NCBI GenBank assembly: GCA_023416545.1
Contig: JAEZHO010000360.1
Location: forward strand, 1-6,906
Length of the DNA: 6,906 bases
Source of the DNA: Pseudomonadota bacterium
GTDB taxonomy: Bacteria > Pseudomonadota > Alphaproteobacteria > Rhizobiales > Rhizobiaceae
Reading direction: 5' to 3'
A program made the translations under genes and the position numbers. Numbering within the stretch: position 1 is the first letter of the stretch; the number at the start of each line of letters is the position of its first letter. This document shows, piece after piece, positions 5,687 to 6,906 of this stretch. Under the pieces are notes generated by a model. That model was not told the DNA's origin and made no database searches. It saw only the letters and a program-made list of their open reading frames with translations.

Positions 5687-6906
5687 TCAGAACCGCTGCG
5701 TCAGCGAGATCCGGAACGTCCGGCCGGGTTCGGAATAGAACTCCTTGTTAGCCGCGGTGATGGTCGTGTAGTCCTTGGTGTTCAGCGCATCGTAATAGGT
5801 CGCGTCGAAGACGTTGAAGACGCCGGCCTGGATGCGAAGGCCCTTCACCTGCTCGGGCTCCCACCAGCCGGTCAGGTCGAATATCCCGTAGCCCGGTGCC
5901 TTGAAGCTGGCTGCGGACTGGTCGTCGACGCCTTCGACGCCGGTCCACAGCAAGTCCACGCCCCATGCCTCGGTCTCGTAGCCAAGCCCGACGATCGCCT
6001 TGAGCGGCGGAACCGATGCCAGCAGCTTGTCCGTCTCGAGATTGGTGCCCCGCGCATAGGCGAGGCCCGCACGCATGTTGAACCCGTTGTCGAACCGCTT
6101 GTGGGCGGCAAGCTCTATCCCGTAGATTTCGGCACGCGCGACGTTGACCGGCGTCTGGACGAAGGAATAGCCGGCGCTCGGATCGATCCCTCGGGCGATC
6201 TGCTCTGCCGCCGTCAGGTCCCGGTTCTCGATGAAGTTCTTGTAGCGGGTATGGAAGAAGGTCAGGCTGCCGCCGAAGTCGTCGTCCCCGAAGCGGGCGC
6301 CGATGTCGAAGCCGTTGCTCGTCTCCGGCTCGAGGTCGGGATTGCCGGTCCGAAGATAGGTGCCGGGCGCACCGAACGTCATGTAGAGTTCGCTCGCGGT
6401 CGGCGAACGGAAGCCCATCGCCCATTGCCCGAACAGCGTGAAGTTGTCGGAAAGCTCGTATTCGGCAAGCAGCTTCGGAGACCATGCGTCGCCGCTGGAA
6501 CCGGGCGGCGTCGTCGGCCTCATCGCGTTGTTGAGATAGGCCGGCGTCTCCTTCGGGTCATGGTCGAACCAGTCGTAGCGCAGCGCCGGCGTCAGCGAGA
6601 AGCCGCTGTCGCCGAAGCTCATCCGGTCCTTCACGAAGAAGCTCGCCCGGCGGCTGTCGACGTCAGGCATGTCGGCCTGGTTGGTGTGCAGGTTGCCGCA
6701 GGCGCCGAAGACGCCGGTATAGGGAGGAGCAGCGGGGCATGAATCGACCCCCGAGGAATACTGCTCGGCCTGCGAGATGAAGAGGTCCGTCCGAAGGTCA
6801 GCACGTGGCCGACGTTCCCCGTCTGGAAGCCGCTGTCGAAGAATCCGTTGAAGCCGACCCCGCTTTCCTCGATGTCGTTCCAGCGCTTGTACGTGCCTGG
6901 CACACT
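5687..6906 (-). pseudogene. TonB-dependent heme/hemoglobin-type receptor, C-terminal part, with apparent frameshift
   Basis: Outer-membrane beta-barrel receptor for energised uptake of heme or a heme/iron-binding protein. The intact frame 5687-6670 (327 residues) shows typical barrel features of the hemoglobin/transferrin/lactoferrin receptor group: FTLFGQWAMGFRSPTASELY; then the NPDLEPETSNGFDIG box; FFHTRYKNFIENR; ARAEIYGIELAAHKRF; a PGYGIFDL...GVFNVFDATYY block; and a C-terminal ISLTQRF ending in the expected terminal phenylalanine. The frame stays open and homologous upstream of 6670 (LFISQAEQYSSGVDSCP, a Cys-containing loop, then HTNQADMPDVDS). Further upstream the homologous sequence (YKRWNDIEESGVGFNGFFDSGFQTGNVGHVLTFG, read from 6906 down) is in a different frame, so the gene is broken near 6790-6791. 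One extra base there would give HVLTFGTDLFISQAEQ. The plug domain, signal peptide and start lie outside the window. It may be a true pseudogene or a sequencing error. It converges on the hydrolase gene across a shared terminator. Confidence 0.85.

Noticed and set aside
5645..6742. A 365-codon open frame on the plus strand
   Set aside because: It is antisense to the TonB receptor, begins in the terminator and has no recognisable domain.
6631..6903. A separate 90-codon minus-strand gene starting GTG at 6903
   Set aside because: Only its first ~34 residues look real, and they are the upstream part of the TonB receptor; after the frameshift near 6790 the frame becomes nonsense.

Overview
The window reads as chromosomal or large-replicon DNA from an alphaproteobacterium, most likely the Rhizobiaceae/Hyphomicrobiales. 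The basis is the high GC of most of the window, the rhizobial style of the intergenic palindromic repeats (paired stem-loops built on CCTTCTCCCCGC and CCCTCTCCCCGC, followed by GGGTGAGGGGCAAGC), and the kinds of genes present: a DUF559 nuclease, formate-tetrahydrofolate ligase and a heme-type TonB receptor. Genus cannot be fixed from sequence reading alone.

Layout. (1) 1-1123, plus strand: two small genes, a P-loop adenylate-kinase-like/'topology modulation' type NTPase and a GrpB-family (UPF0157) nucleotidyltransferase-fold protein. They look less GC-rich than the rest and read like accessory genes. (2) 1232-2145: two direct copies of a ~172 bp repeat, each with two stem-loops and a trailing short tandem array, bracketing a minus-strand DUF559 endonuclease-like gene. 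(3) 2211-3881, minus strand: a complete formate-tetrahydrofolate ligase (fhs). (4) 3882-4069: the only divergent promoter region. (5) 4070-5620, plus strand: a DUF2235/Tle1-like alpha/beta hydrolase whose C-terminal ~150 residues look like a LecA (PA-IL) type calcium lectin domain. (6) 5633-5669: a strong symmetric hairpin serving as shared terminator for convergent genes. (7) 5687-6906, minus strand: the C-terminal part of a TonB-dependent heme/hemoglobin-type receptor, running off the window edge and carrying an apparent one-base frameshift near 6790.

The genes do not form one pathway. fhs is housekeeping one-carbon metabolism, the receptor is iron/heme uptake, and the other four are accessory in character. 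The most notable items are the hydrolase-lectin fusion, the repeat-bracketed DUF559 gene, and the frameshifted receptor. No CRISPR array, RNA gene, transposase, phage gene or secretion-system structural gene was seen.
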